64,000 bases of DNA, from the NCBI GenBank assembly GCA_009692205.1, contig SHZR01000002.1:62001-126000 (forward strand). Reading direction: 5' to 3'. Shown here one piece after another: positions 18,911-30,786 of the stretch. Position 1 is the stretch's first letter. The number at the start of each line of letters is the position of its first letter. The position numbers and the translations under genes are program-made. The notes beneath the pieces are model-generated. The model had not been told where the DNA came from, searched no databases, and saw only the letters and a program-made list of their open reading frames with translations. The stretch comes from Gemmatimonadota bacterium. Its GTDB lineage: Bacteria > Gemmatimonadota > Gemmatimonadetes > Longimicrobiales > Gaopeijiaceae.

Positions 18911-20079
18911 GCGCGCGCGCCTTCGTTCTGAGCGTCATGTTGGCCGCCTCGGCCGCGCCCCTGCATGCGCAGTCGCTGTTCAACGCGGCCGGAATCGGCC
19001 TTCCTGTCGAAGCGACCGACGGGCGGGCGCGCGCGCTGGGAAGCATCGGCCTCGGACTTCCGGGGGCGTCCCTGCTGCCCACCGACCCCGCAGCTTCGGT
19101 GCGCCTCATGATACCGGGCGCCTTGCTCGTGGTGCAGCCCACCTGGGTCGACTTGACCCGCACGGGTACCGGCGGTCATCGCTACTTCCGGGGAAGCCGC
19201 TTTCCTTTGTTCGCAGCGGGCTACCCCGTCTTCGGGGGCATGGCGACCCTCCACGCCACCACGGTGCTCGATCAAGGCTACCGAGGTGAGCGCCCTCTCA
19301 CGGTGGACCTCGCGGGGACGCCCGTCCCCGCCACCGACGTGTTCACACAAGCTGGGTCGGTCGCGTCCGTTAGCGTCGGCTACGCCCGCATGATTACACC
19401 GACCACCTCGGTGGGTATCACGACCGGGCGCTATACCGGGTCGGTCGCGAGCACGCTCGTGCGCGAGTTCAGCGACTCCGCGAGCGCCAACCAGGTGTTG
19501 CCCTACGCCTCGTCCGGGTCGTGGACGTACTCGGGCTACCACGTCTCGGTCGGCGTGTCGAGCGATGTGGCTGGCCTGGTGCGCGTCGCGGCGAGCGCGA
19601 CGGTCTCCACCGATCTCGACGCGACGGCGGCCAGTCAGACGACGGGCACGGATCGCTCGTTCCAAATGCCCCTCCAGCTTCGCATCGGCGCGAGCTCGGA
19701 GCTCGCCCAGGGCCTGACGCTGAGCGCAAGCGCGGCCAGGGCGGATTGGTCGGGGATCACCGCCGATCTCAGCGCCGGCGCCCAAGCCGGGCCCGCGACC
19801 TCGCTGGGCGTGGGACTGGAGCTGTCGCAGGTGAGGCTCTTGGGACGCACGTCACCGCTCCGTGTCGGATTCCGGCGCACGGGGCTGCCCTATTCGCTCG
19901 AGGGCGACGGAGCCCACGAGCAAGCGTTTGCGGGGGGGCTATCGCTCGCGCTCAATGAGACCAACGAAATCGTGCTCGCGGGCGTGGACTTCGCGCTGGA
20001 GAAAGGGAACAGGACAGGCGGCACCTACCGCGAGGATTTCTGGCGAGCGACGGTATCGCTGAGGGTGTCCGGGTTCTAG
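18907..20079 (+). CDS. Putative outer-membrane beta-barrel protein
   Basis: A 390-residue protein with a clear signal peptide (cleavage after APLHAQ, about residue 22). The remainder is dominated by alternating hydrophobic strands with Gly/Ser/Thr turns and it ends in SGF, the C-terminal aromatic residue typical of barrels inserted by BamA. The early motif RARALGSIGLGLPG...TDPAA recalls PorV/UPF0164-type barrels of the FCB group, but I could not test this. It is translationally coupled to the upstream lipoprotein. Substrate or partner unknown. Confidence 0.72.
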   Translation: MSARAFVLSVMLAASAAPLHAQSLFNAAGIGLPVEATDGRARALGSIGLGLPGASLLPTDPAASVRLMIPGALLVVQPTWVDLTRTGTGGHRYFRGSRFPLFAAGYPVFGGMATLHATTVLDQGYRGERPLTVDLAGTPVPATDVFTQAGSVASVSVGYARMITPTTSVGITTGRYTGSVASTLVREFSDSASANQVLPYASSGSWTYSGYHVSVGVSSDVAGLVRVAASATVSTDLDATAASQTTGTDRSFQMPLQLRIGASSELAQGLTLSASAARADWSGITADLSAGAQAGPATSLGVGLELSQVRLLGRTSPLRVGFRRTGLPYSLEGDGAHEQAFAGGLSLALNETNEIVLAGVDFALEKGNRTGGTYREDFWRATVSLRVSGF

Positions 20080-20141
20080 CGCGTCGCATGCTAGCCCATC
20101 CACGTATTGACGCGCCCCGCCGAGAGTGCGCGAATTGACGC

Positions 20142-21485
20142 ATGCTTCAAACCGGTCCAGCCAAGCGTGCCTACGTGGAGACCTACGGCTGCCAGATGAA
20201 CCTCAGCGACGGCGAGCTGATGGAAGGCCTCCTCGCCGCGCGTGGCTACGAGATCGTCCGTAACCCCGAGGACGCCGACGTCGTGTTGGTGAACACCTGC
20301 GCGATCCGCGAGCACGCCGAGACGCGCGTGCTCGGGAGGGTCTCGCAGCTGAACGGGCTGAAGAGGGAGAACCCCGGGCTCGTCATCGGCGTCACCGGGT
20401 GCATGGCGCAGCGCCTCGGCACCACGCTCCTGGAGCAGGCTCCTTACGTCGATCTGGTCATGGGACCGGATGGCTATCGATCCCTGCCCGACGCTCTCGA
20501 GCGGATCGCTTCCCGCCGTGCGTCGCGCGCCGGGACGCAACTCGCGGTGCTCGAGTTGGACGCGACGGAGAACTATCAGGGCCTCGAGCAGCGACGCGCG
20601 GAGGGGCCGGTCGCCTGGGTGCCCGTGCAGCGCGGGTGCGACCACCGCTGCACGTTCTGCATCGTGCCCTACGTGCGCGGGCCGGAGAAGAACCGAGACG
20701 CTGCGGACGTCATCGCGGAGGTGGAGGGCCTCGTGGCGGGCGGCGTGAGCGAGGTGACGCTCCTCGGCCAGACCGTGAACTCGTATCGGTCTGGGGATAC
20801 GACGTTCCCGATGCTGCTCCGGCGTATCGCGCGCATGCCCGGGATCCGCAGGGTGCGCTTCACGTCGCCGCATCCCAGCGACGTGACGCCTGAGCTGGTC
20901 GAGGTGATGGCGGAGGAGCCCGCCGTATGCGAGCACCTGCATCTTCCGGCGCAGTCGGGAAGCGATCGCACGCTCAAGCGCATGCTTCGCCGCTACACCG
21001 TCGCGGAGCTCTTGCAGAAGGTCGCGCTGGTCCGCGAAGCCGTGCCCGACGTCGCGATCTCGACGGACATCATCGTGGCATTTCCCGGCGAGACCGATGC
21101 GGAGTTTCGCGAGACGCTCGACCTGATGCGCACGGTGCGCTTCGACGAAGCGTACACGTACAAATACTCGATGCGCGACGGGACGCCCGCCGCGCGCCTT
21201 CCGGCCGAGGAGTTCCTGGGTGCCGACGAGGCGCAGGCTCGACTCGCCGAGTTGATCGCGGTGAGCCGAGGGATCGCGGCCGAGATCAACGCGGGGGAGG
21301 TGGGCCGGGTGGAGGAGGTGCTCATCGAGAGGCCCGGCCGCAAGGAGGGCCAGTTGCTCGCACACACACGCCGGAACAAGGTCGTGTCGTTCGAGGGGGA
21401 TGCCGGCCGGGTCGGCGAGTACACACGCGTGGAGCTCTGCAGCACCTCGGGTGCCACGTTCCATGGCGTGGAAGTGACCGCGTGA
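20142..21485 (+). CDS. miaB: MiaB, tRNA-2-methylthio-N6-isopentenyladenosine synthase
   Basis: A 447-residue radical-SAM methylthiotransferase that modifies i6A37 of tRNAs. The UPF0004 domain supplies the three cysteines of the auxiliary cluster: YGCQMN (Cys17), NTCAIRE and GCMAQR. The radical-SAM motif GCDHRCTFC (CxxxCxxC) is near 166. A C-terminal TRAM domain (about 385-445) includes HTRRNKVVSFEG. The subgroup is assigned from the NTCAIREHAETR and VLGRVSQL pattern of MiaB rather than MtaB or RimO. No strong ribosome-binding site precedes the ATG. It overlaps the next small gene by 4 nt. Confidence 0.95.
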   Translation: MLQTGPAKRAYVETYGCQMNLSDGELMEGLLAARGYEIVRNPEDADVVLVNTCAIREHAETRVLGRVSQLNGLKRENPGLVIGVTGCMAQRLGTTLLEQAPYVDLVMGPDGYRSLPDALERIASRRASRAGTQLAVLELDATENYQGLEQRRAEGPVAWVPVQRGCDHRCTFCIVPYVRGPEKNRDAADVIAEVEGLVAGGVSEVTLLGQTVNSYRSGDTTFPMLLRRIARMPGIRRVRFTSPHPSDVTPELVEVMAEEPAVCEHLHLPAQSGSDRTLKRMLRRYTVAELLQKVALVREAVPDVAISTDIIVAFPGETDAEFRETLDLMRTVRFDEAYTYKYSMRDGTPAARLPAEEFLGADEAQARLAELIAVSRGIAAEINAGEVGRVEEVLIERPGRKEGQLLAHTRRNKVVSFEGDAGRVGEYTRVELCSTSGATFHGVEVTA

Positions 21486-21796
21486 GCAGGCTAGTCGGGG
21501 GCACGGGGGTGCTGTTGGCGCTCGCGCTCGCCATGGGCTTCGCGTCCCTGAACTCCGGCCAGCGCGTCACACTGAGGCTGGGGTTCGTCACGTTCTATGG
21601 CGTTCCACTCACCGTGATCGCGTTCGCCAGCCTGCTCGTGGGGATGGTGGTGATGCTCGTCGCGGGGGTTCGCTCCGATTTGAAAGTCAGGCGCATCCTG
21701 CGGGCGAGGCTCGAGGCGGAGGATATCGAGGAACGGAACCGATTCATCGACAGGGCCCAACAGGATCTATTCGTGGAGGGCAAGGAGAAGACCTGA
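21482..21796 (+). CDS. LapA-domain (DUF1049-like) small membrane protein
   Basis: A 104-residue protein with two transmembrane helices (about 6-22 and 41-61) around a short hairpin loop (NSGQRVTLRLGFVTFYGVPL), then a basic, charged helical tail of about 40 residues (RSDLKVRRILRARLEAEDIE). This is the layout of LapA/YciS proteins, which help to control LPS assembly in proteobacteria; a role here is only inferred. The GTG start overlaps the miaB stop as GTGA. Confidence 0.72.
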   Translation: MSRLVGGTGVLLALALAMGFASLNSGQRVTLRLGFVTFYGVPLTVIAFASLLVGMVVMLVAGVRSDLKVRRILRARLEAEDIEERNRFIDRAQQDLFVEGKEKT

Positions 21797-21807
21797 CGCT
21801 CGCGACC

Positions 21808-21849
21808 GACGGGAGGCGCCCCAGCTAGTTGGGTCACGCGCCGCCCGTC
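21808..21849 (+). promoter_or_regulatory. Long hairpin abutting the comEC start codon
   Basis: GACGGG-A-GGCGC (21808-21819) pairs with GCGCC-G-CCCGTC (21838-21849), an 11-bp stem with one A/G mismatch. An inner CCCA/TGGG pair extends it. The 3' arm ends at the base before the comEC ATG at 21850. It could end the miaB-lapA transcript or mask comEC initiation. Confidence 0.5.
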
Positions 21850-24093
21850 ATGAGGCTGGCCCTGGCGTTCGCCGCCGGGGCGGCTTGGGTCCATACCGGC
21901 GTACCGATCGCACTGGCGCCGCTCGCGGCGGTCGCCTACCTCCTCTGGCCCAACCAAGCATCCGCGGTTCCCCGGCGCCGGCCCACATGGACGGCCATCG
22001 CCCTGTTGGGTCTCGGCGCCGCGTGGCTCGGTCGGCCGGCGGCGCGCTGCGCCCCCGCGGCCGACAGCGTGGTGGTGACGCTCGACGGCCGCTTCCTCGC
22101 CTTGCCCCGCGCTGGTTCCGCTGCGTTCGAGCGCGACGCGGGGTGCGGTACGGTCACCGCCGTGCTCGCGGACTCGACCGTGCGCGCGGGCGAGGCCGTC
22201 CGGCTGATCGGCAGCTGGCGCACGGGGCAGGGCGGGCGGGCATGGTTCCTCGCGCGCGACGCCGAGCCACGGGGTACCGAGGGCGCTGCGCGGGAGCTGC
22301 GCTGGCTGGGCGTCCGCTGGCGCGACGGACTGGTCACTCGCCTCGAGCGCCTCTACGGGGAGCAGGCGCCACTCGTGTCGGCGCTCGTCCTCGCGCGCGC
22401 CGAGGGCATGGACGGCGACCTGCGAGAGGCATTCGCCCGCGCGGGCATCGCCCACATGATCGCGATCTCGGGATACCACGTCGGCGTGATCGCCGCCCTG
22501 GTTCTCGGGCTCTTGCGCTCGTGGGGTCGCCCACCGGGGCGGGCCGCGATCGGCGCGGCCGCGGTGGCGTCGGCGTACGTCGGGTTCATCGGCTTCCCCG
22601 ACGCCGCGGTGCGCGCGGCGCTCATGGTCACACTGGTGGCGGTGTCGCGTGCCCGGACACGACCGCCGGCGAAGTGGGGCGCGTTGGGTGCCGCGCTCTT
22701 GGTGCTCGTTGCCCTCGATCTTCGCCGGATCGCATCGCCCGGCTTCCAGCTCTCGTTCGCGGGGGTCGCGGGGCTGGTGGCCTGGTGCGGGCCGTGGTGC
22801 GCCGCCCTGCAGGCCCTCTGCATGAGGCTCTTCCGGCGGCGGTGCCCGCAGGAACTCGCGCTCGGCCTCGCGTCGGGCGTGGCCGCCACCGTGGCCACGC
22901 TTCCGATCGTCGCGTGGCACTTCGAGCGGGTGTCTCTGGTCGGCATCCCCGCGACGATCGCCGCCACGCCGTTGATCGCGTGGGCGCTCGTAGGCTCGAT
23001 CGTGTCCTTGGCGCTGGATTTCGTGTCGCCCGCGCTCGCGTCGTTCGTGGCGGGGGGCGTCGAGCTGACGCTCGTGTGCCTCGACGCCGGCGCGACGAGC
23101 GTGGCCGCGTGGCCATGGGCCAGCGTGTGGACGACTCGGACCACCGTCGCCGCAGGCACCCTCGGGCTGCTCGTGGCGGTGCAGACGGCCCGCCACCCCC
23201 GCATCCACGGGCGCGCGCGCCGCTGGCTGACCGGTCTTCACGTGGCGAGCGCGATGCTCGCGTGGCCCCTCCTTCTGGTGTGGCAGGGCCGTGGCTCCGC
23301 CGAGATCCTGATGATCGACGTGGGGCAGGGCGACGCGATCGCCCTCCGGAGCCCCGAGGGACGGTGGCTCCTCGTGGACGCGGGTCCTCCCGCGAGTGAC
23401 GATGCCGGAGCGCACCCCGTAGTCAGAGCGCTCGCGGCGCGCGGCGTGCGCCGCCTGGATGCGCTCGTGCTCACCCACCCGCACCTCGATCACATCGGTG
23501 GCGCCGGCGCGGTGCTTCGCTCCTTCGACGTGGGTGCGGTCTATGATCCCGGGCTTCCGGCGCCGAACGATGAGTACGTGGACGTGCTGGAAGCCGCGGC
23601 GGCGAAGGGCGTGCCCTGGCGCGCGGCGCGCGCGGGCGATCGCATCGACCTGGGTGGGTTGCTCGTCGAAGTCCTGTATCCGACCGAGGGCATTACACCC
23701 TCCGACGACGCCAACACGACGTCGCTGGTGCTGCGGGTGACCTTCGGCGACTTCGACGCGCTGCTCACGGGTGATGCCTACGCCGACGTCGAGGGGCTCC
23801 TCGTCGACGACGTCCCGCCCGACCTCGAGGTCCTGAAGGTCGGGCACCACGGGAGCGACACCTCCACGGACTCACTCCTGCTCGCCCGCGCGCACCCGGA
23901 GGTCGCGCTCGTCTCGGCGGGCCGCTCCAACCGCTACGGCCACCCCGATTCCGGGGTCTTGGCTCGCCTGGAGCGCAGCGGCGCCCGCGTGTGGCGGACC
24001 GACACCCAGGGCACGATCTCGGTGCTGGCGAGACGCGACGCGAGCTACACCGTATCGGCGCAGCGGCGAGCGCCGGGCCCTTCCGGCCGTTGA
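21850..24093 (+). CDS. comEC: ComEC/Rec2-family DNA-uptake channel protein
   Basis: A 747-residue competence protein. The N terminus has hydrophobic segments and a DUF4131-like soluble region, then the Competence domain with many helices (ISGYHVGVIAALVLGLL near 205 is its signature). A C-terminal metallo-beta-lactamase-like domain has IDVGQGDAI near 490 and the metal motif THPHLDHIGG near 541. ComEC carries single-stranded DNA across the inner membrane during transformation. The frame opens at a TTG (21829), but the ATG at 21850 starts just before the first membrane helix. No other competence genes are in the window. Confidence 0.93.
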   Translation: MRLALAFAAGAAWVHTGVPIALAPLAAVAYLLWPNQASAVPRRRPTWTAIALLGLGAAWLGRPAARCAPAADSVVVTLDGRFLALPRAGSAAFERDAGCGTVTAVLADSTVRAGEAVRLIGSWRTGQGGRAWFLARDAEPRGTEGAARELRWLGVRWRDGLVTRLERLYGEQAPLVSALVLARAEGMDGDLREAFARAGIAHMIAISGYHVGVIAALVLGLLRSWGRPPGRAAIGAAAVASAYVGFIGFPDAAVRAALMVTLVAVSRARTRPPAKWGALGAALLVLVALDLRRIASPGFQLSFAGVAGLVAWCGPWCAALQALCMRLFRRRCPQELALGLASGVAATVATLPIVAWHFERVSLVGIPATIAATPLIAWALVGSIVSLALDFVSPALASFVAGGVELTLVCLDAGATSVAAWPWASVWTTRTTVAAGTLGLLVAVQTARHPRIHGRARRWLTGLHVASAMLAWPLLLVWQGRGSAEILMIDVGQGDAIALRSPEGRWLLVDAGPPASDDAGAHPVVRALAARGVRRLDALVLTHPHLDHIGGAGAVLRSFDVGAVYDPGLPAPNDEYVDVLEAAAAKGVPWRAARAGDRIDLGGLLVEVLYPTEGITPSDDANTTSLVLRVTFGDFDALLTGDAYADVEGLLVDDVPPDLEVLKVGHHGSDTSTDSLLLARAHPEVALVSAGRSNRYGHPDSGVLARLERSGARVWRTDTQGTISVLARRDASYTVSAQRRAPGPSGR

Positions 24094-24114
24094 CGACCTC
24101 GCCGGCCCGGGCAG

Positions 24115-25122
24115 ATGTTTGCAGCCATGCCCGACAGCCATGTAGTGACGATCTCGCGGTTCCTGGTCGATCAGCAGCGTTTCCACTCGGAAGCGACCGG
24201 AGCGTTCACGAGCCTGCTGCACGACATCGCCCTCGCCGCCAAGATCATCAGCCGCGAGGTCACGAAGGCGGGTCTCGTCGACATCCTCGGCGCGACGGAA
24301 GAGGAGAACGTGCACGGCGAGCAGGTCCAGAAGCTCGACATGTTCGCGAACCAGGTCCTCATCAAGGCCCTGGATCACACCGGGCTCGTGGCCTGCATGG
24401 CGTCGGAGGAGAGCGACGGGCTCATCCCGATTCCGGACCAGTTCCCGGCCGGCGACTACGTGGTGATCTTCGACCCGCTCGACGGCTCGTCCAACATCGA
24501 CGTGAACGTGTCGATCGGCACGATCTGGAGCATTCACCGCAAGGTGTCGAAGGGCGCGCGCGGCGCGCTCGAAGACTGTCTCCAGCCGGGCACGCGTCAG
24601 GTCGCGGCGGGCTACGTCGTCTACGGCTCCTCGACCATGCTCGTCTACACGAGCGGTGCGGGCGTGCACGGATTCACGCTCGATCCGTCCATCGGCGAGT
24701 TCCTGCTCAGCCATCCCCGGATGCGGATCCCCGAGCCTTCCAAGAAGGTCTACTCGGTCAACGAGGCGTACTACAGCCGGTGGTCTCGGGAGCAGCAGCG
24801 ACTGGTGACCCACCTCAAAAACGAGGGTGGCTTCGGCTCGCGTTACATCGGATCGTTCGTGGCCGACATCCACCGGACGCTGCTCCAGGGCGGCCTGTTC
24901 ATGTACCCGGCCGACACCGGGAGCCCCAAGGGCAAGCTCAGGCTGCTCTACGAGGCGGCTCCCATGGCCATGATCGTCGAGCAGGCCGGCGGTCTGGCGA
25001 GCGACGGCGCTCGCAGCCTCATGGAGATCCAGCCGGAGTCGCTCCATCAGCGGACCCCTCTATACATGGGGTCACGCGCCTTCGTTGAGTTGGCCGAGTC
25101 GTATCTGGCTGGGAGCGTCTAG
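24115..25122 (+). CDS. fbp: Fructose-1,6-bisphosphatase class I
   Basis: A 335-residue phosphatase of gluconeogenesis and pentose-phosphate metabolism (FBP to F6P). The class I metal motif [13 protein letters not shown] is near 119, preceded by the conserved SEESD region near 98. Further motifs are [25 protein letters not shown] and the C-terminal [16 protein letters not shown]. Length is typical. An ATG at 24127 is an alternative start. The TAG stop is immediately followed, with no spacer, by the stop of the convergent add gene. Confidence 0.96.
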   Translation: MFAAMPDSHVVTISRFLVDQQRFHSEATGAFTSLLHDIALAAKIISREVTKAGLVDILGATEEENVHGEQVQKLDMFANQVLIKALDHTGLVACMASEESDGLIPIPDQFPAGDYVVIFDPLDGSSNIDVNVSIGTIWSIHRKVSKGARGALEDCLQPGTRQVAAGYVVYGSSTMLVYTSGAGVHGFTLDPSIGEFLLSHPRMRIPEPSKKVYSVNEAYYSRWSREQQRLVTHLKNEGGFGSRYIGSFVADIHRTLLQGGLFMYPADTGSPKGKLRLLYEAAPMAMIVEQAGGLASDGARSLMEIQPESLHQRTPLYMGSRAFVELAESYLAGSV

Positions 25123-26154
25123 CTACAGCCTCGCCACCTCGGCGTCGAACCGTACGAGGAGAGCGTCCTTCACTGGGACAGGAGCGTATGCGCTCACGAA
25201 GCCCGTCCGCGCCACGTCGACGAGTTCGTCCCAGGTGAACCCCAGGAAGTCGCGCGCGTTCTGGTACTCGCGGGTGAGCGTCACGCCCGACATGAGCCGG
25301 TTGTCCGTGCAGAGACTCACGCGCACGCCTTCGTCGTAGAATCGCCGGAGCGGGTGCGCCGCGTACGAGGCCGCCGCGTGCGTCTGCACATTGGACGTGA
25401 GGCAGACTTCGAGCACGACTCCCGCGTCGCGCACTCTGGCGAGCAGCTCGGCATCCTCGGCGAGACGCGTCCCGTGGCCGATGCGGCTCGCGTCCCCGAG
25501 CTCCAGGGCCTCGCGGATCGAGGCGGGGCCGAAGCCTTCGCCGGCGTGGGTCGTCCTCGGTAGGCCGCCCTCGCGCGCGACGCGTACGGCGTCGACGTGG
25601 TCGCGGACCGGGTGCCCCGCCTCGGCGCCCGCGAGGTCGAACGCGCACACCCCACGTTCACGGTACGCGACCGCGAGCTCCGCCATCTCCACCGAGGCCG
25701 ACGCCGGCAGCGTGCGGAGCGCGGTGACGATCACCGCGGACTCGATCCCATGTTCGCGGCGTGCGCGGGTGAGCCCCGCGAGCGCCGCGTCGAGGACCTC
25801 CTCTGGCGAAAGGCCGCCCGTCGCGCACAGGCCGGGGCAGAAGCGCACTTCGAGCCAACGCACGGTCTCGCGGGCGTGGTCCTCGGCGAGCTCGTACGCG
25901 ATCCGCTCGATCGCGGCGGCTTCCTGCATCACCGCGAGCGTGAGTCGGAACGGCTCGAGATAGTCCTCCAGGTCGACCGCGTCGCGGCCGACCATGCGCT
26001 GCGCCAGCGCGGATGCTTCCGAGGCCGGGAGCGCCACGCCCCGCTCGACGGCGAGCTCGAGGAGGGTGTCCGGACGCAGGGATCCGTCCAGGTGGACGTG
26101 CAGCTCGGCCTTGGGAAGCCGGAGGAGACGCTCGTCGGTAGCGACCCTCAGCAA
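25123..26154 (-). CDS. add: Adenosine deaminase family protein
   Basis: A 343-residue amidohydrolase that converts adenosine (or a related aminopurine) to inosine. Metal-binding HVHLDG is near residue 18, catalytic HAGE near 192, then SRIGHG near 217 and TDNRLMSG near 275. These are the signatures of the adenosine/adenine deaminase family; adenine specificity cannot be fully excluded. The frame stays open far upstream over purF, so the start is inferred: a TTG at 26154 overlaps the purF stop and lies 12 codons before the conserved LPKAELH. As the last gene of the purine run it would add salvage to synthesis. Confidence 0.9.
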   Translation of the reverse strand: MLRVATDERLLRLPKAELHVHLDGSLRPDTLLELAVERGVALPASEASALAQRMVGRDAVDLEDYLEPFRLTLAVMQEAAAIERIAYELAEDHARETVRWLEVRFCPGLCATGGLSPEEVLDAALAGLTRARREHGIESAVIVTALRTLPASASVEMAELAVAYRERGVCAFDLAGAEAGHPVRDHVDAVRVAREGGLPRTTHAGEGFGPASIREALELGDASRIGHGTRLAEDAELLARVRDAGVVLEVCLTSNVQTHAAASYAAHPLRRFYDEGVRVSLCTDNRLMSGVTLTREYQNARDFLGFTWDELVDVARTGFVSAYAPVPVKDALLVRFDAEVARL

Positions 26155-27533
26155 CGAAGGGGCCCCTCGGGGGACGCGAGGCCTTTCTCCACGTCGACCA
26201 GAGGGGCAGGGTACTCTCCCGAGAAGCAGGCCGTGCAGTAGGGTCCGGCCTCGGCCACCGCCTCGGTCATGCCCTCCAGCGAAAGATATCCGAGGGAGTC
26301 GACGCCAAGCTTCGCCGCGATCTCGGAGATCTCGAGCTCGGCGCCGATCAGTTCTCGGCGGGTCGGCATATCGATGCCGTAGAAGCACGGCCAGCGCACG
26401 GGCGGGCTGCCGATCCGGAAATGCACCTCGGCAGCGCCGACCTGTCGGAGCATCCGCACCAGGCTCTTGCTGGTCGTCCCGCGAACCAGCGAATCGTCGA
26501 CGATGACGACCCGCCTGCCGTCCACGATCTCGCGGACGGGGTTGTACTTCATGCGCGCTCCGAAGTCGCGGTCCTCCTGATGGGGCTGGATGAACGTGCG
26601 ACCCACGTAGTGGTTGCGAAGAAGGCCGAGCTCGAAGGGAATGCCGCTCTCCTCCGCGAAGCCGAGTGCCGCCGAGTTCGCGGAGTCGGGGACGGCGATC
26701 ACGGCGTCGGCCTCCACGGGGTGCTCGCGTGCCAGGCGTTGCCCGAACGCCCGGCGGGCGCGATCGACGCTGACGCCCCAGAGGCGCGAGTCGGGCCGAG
26801 CGAAGTACACGAGCTCGAAGATGCACGGAGCAGGTGGCTGAGCCCTTTTGAGCTGCCTGAGCGGCTCGACCTTTCCGTCCCGGATGCGGAGAACCTCTCC
26901 GGGCTGTAGGTCACGGACATACTCCGCTCCCAGGATATCGAGCGCGCAGGTCTCGCTGGCGACGACGTGGCCGCTTCCTTTGCGCCCGAGCACGAGTGGG
27001 CGGAAGCCGCGGGGATCGCACGCCGCGTAGATCGTCGCGTCGACCGAGATCACGACGGAGAACGCGCCCTCGAGCTGTGACAGGGCATCGTCCACTTGGG
27101 CGTCCACGCCGTAGTGCTTCGACTTGGCGATGAGGTGGACCAGAGCCTCCGAATCCGCGGACGACCGGATGATCGCGCCGTCCGCGACCAGCCGCGCGCG
27201 CAGATCCAGGTGGTTGGTCAGGTTGCCATTGTGAGCGAGCGCGAGGTCACCGCGCGCGAAGCGCGCGGTGAGCGGCTGCGCGTTCGAGATGTCGTTGCCG
27301 CCCGCCGTGGAGTACCGCGTATGACCCACCGCGACGTCGCCGCGCAGCCCCGAAAGCGTCTCTGCGCTGAACACATCCGAGACCAGCCCCCGGCCCTTGT
27401 GAGATCGCGAGGTGGTTCCGTCGAACGTGACGATGCCCGCGGCCTCCTGGCCACGGTGCTGGAGCGCATAGAGCGCCAAGTACGCCTGCTCGGCGGCCTT
27501 CTCGACCCCGCTGATGGCGACGATGCCACACAT
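26148..27533 (-). CDS. purF: PurF, amidophosphoribosyltransferase
   Basis: A 461-residue enzyme for the first committed step of purine synthesis: PRPP and glutamine to phosphoribosylamine. MCGIVAISG leaves Cys2 as the Ntn glutaminase nucleophile after Met removal, and HRGQEAAGI follows. The C-terminal PRTase domain has the PRPP loop VIVDDSLVRGTTS near 340. CxxC-type residues near the C terminus (YCTACFSGEYP) could ligate the Fe-S cluster known in some PurF proteins. It starts 3 nt after the purL stop. Confidence 0.97.
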   Translation of the reverse strand: MCGIVAISGVEKAAEQAYLALYALQHRGQEAAGIVTFDGTTSRSHKGRGLVSDVFSAETLSGLRGDVAVGHTRYSTAGGNDISNAQPLTARFARGDLALAHNGNLTNHLDLRARLVADGAIIRSSADSEALVHLIAKSKHYGVDAQVDDALSQLEGAFSVVISVDATIYAACDPRGFRPLVLGRKGSGHVVASETCALDILGAEYVRDLQPGEVLRIRDGKVEPLRQLKRAQPPAPCIFELVYFARPDSRLWGVSVDRARRAFGQRLAREHPVEADAVIAVPDSANSAALGFAEESGIPFELGLLRNHYVGRTFIQPHQEDRDFGARMKYNPVREIVDGRRVVIVDDSLVRGTTSKSLVRMLRQVGAAEVHFRIGSPPVRWPCFYGIDMPTRRELIGAELEISEIAAKLGVDSLGYLSLEGMTEAVAEAGPYCTACFSGEYPAPLVDVEKGLASPEGPLRC

Positions 27534-27536
27534 GGC

Positions 27537-29830
<2,294 letters not shown>

Positions 29831-29834
<4 letters not shown>

Positions 29835-30529
29835 GCGGACTCGACCAGGCTCGAGACGAGCGAGGTGAAGAGAGCCGCGCCGTCCGTGGACCCGAGGATC
29901 TGCTCCATCGCGCGCTCGGGGTGCGGCATCATCCCGAGCACATTGCCGGCCTCGTTGATGATGCCGGCGATGTTGTGCCACGCGCCGTTCGGGTTGGACT
30001 CCTCGGTGGGCTCGCCGCGCGCGTCTACGTAGCGGAACACCACGCGGCCGTCGCCTTCGAGGCGCTCGAGCGTGGCCTTGTCCGCCTCGTAGTTTCCCTC
30101 TCCGTGCGCGATCGGAATCGCGAGCACCTGGGCCTGCCGATAGTCGGTCGTGAACACCGTGTCGTTTCGCTCGACGCGCACGCGTATGTCTCGGCCCTCG
30201 AAGCGGAGTTGCTCGTTGCGGATGAGCGCGCCGGGCAGCAGCCTGGCTTCGCAGAGCGTCTGGAAGCCGTTGCAGATGCCGAGCACCGGCCCTCCTGCCT
30301 TCGCGAAGGCGACAACGTCCTCCATGATCGGGCTCAGGCTGGCGATGGCCCCCGCGCGCAGGTAGTCACCGTAGGAGAAGCCGCCCGGCAGCAGAACGGC
30401 GTCGTAGTTCTTCAGCCCGCCGCGCTCGCGGTGCCACACGATATGGGCCTCACCTCCGACCCACTGGACGGCCTCGCGCAGGTCGAAGTCGCCGTTCGAG
30501 CCCGGAAATGTGACGACGGCTGCCTTCAC
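29831..30529 (-). CDS. purQ: PurQ, FGAM synthase glutaminase subunit
   Basis: A 232-residue class I glutamine amidotransferase that supplies ammonia to PurL. The nucleophile is Cys86 in LGICNGFQ; the His and Glu are in MMPHPERA near 206. The N terminus [11 protein letters not shown] is characteristic. The GTG at 30529 overlaps the purS stop by 4 nt and begins exactly at the conserved strand, so a longer upstream reading is rejected. Confidence 0.97.
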
Positions 30530-30786
30530 GGGCGCGCTCCGGCCAACGCCACCTCGAAGTCCTCTGTGACCGGGTTGGCGAGCAGCTTGCGGCACATGGC
30601 CGTCGCCTTGTCGAGCGCGTCCCTTTCAGAGGCCGCGTCCAGATCGACATAGATGGCCTTGCCTACGCGGACCTCGTCGACCTCCGGCCACCCGAGCGAG
30701 CGCAGCGCGCCGTGGATGGCCTTGCCCTGCGGGTCGAGGAGTCCCGGCCTCGGTTTCACTCGGATTTCTAGGTGGTAACGACTCAA
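30526..30786 (-). CDS. purS: PurS, FGAM synthase small subunit
   Basis: An 86-residue bridging subunit of the PurLQS complex. The pattern RYHLEIRVKPRPGLLDPQGKA, then GWPEVDEVRVGKAIYVDL, and the C-terminal LLANPVTEDFEV match PurS throughout. The start is a TTG inside the pssA stop (TTGA), so its translation is probably coupled to pssA, a phospholipid gene. Confidence 0.95.
   Translation of the reverse strand: MSRYHLEIRVKPRPGLLDPQGKAIHGALRSLGWPEVDEVRVGKAIYVDLDAASERDALDKATAMCRKLLANPVTEDFEVALAGARP

Noticed and set aside
25123-26826. A 567-residue reading of the adenosine deaminase frame starting inside purF
   Set aside because: The extra N-terminal part is antiparallel-free shadow of purF with no domain; the deaminase core begins just after the purF stop.
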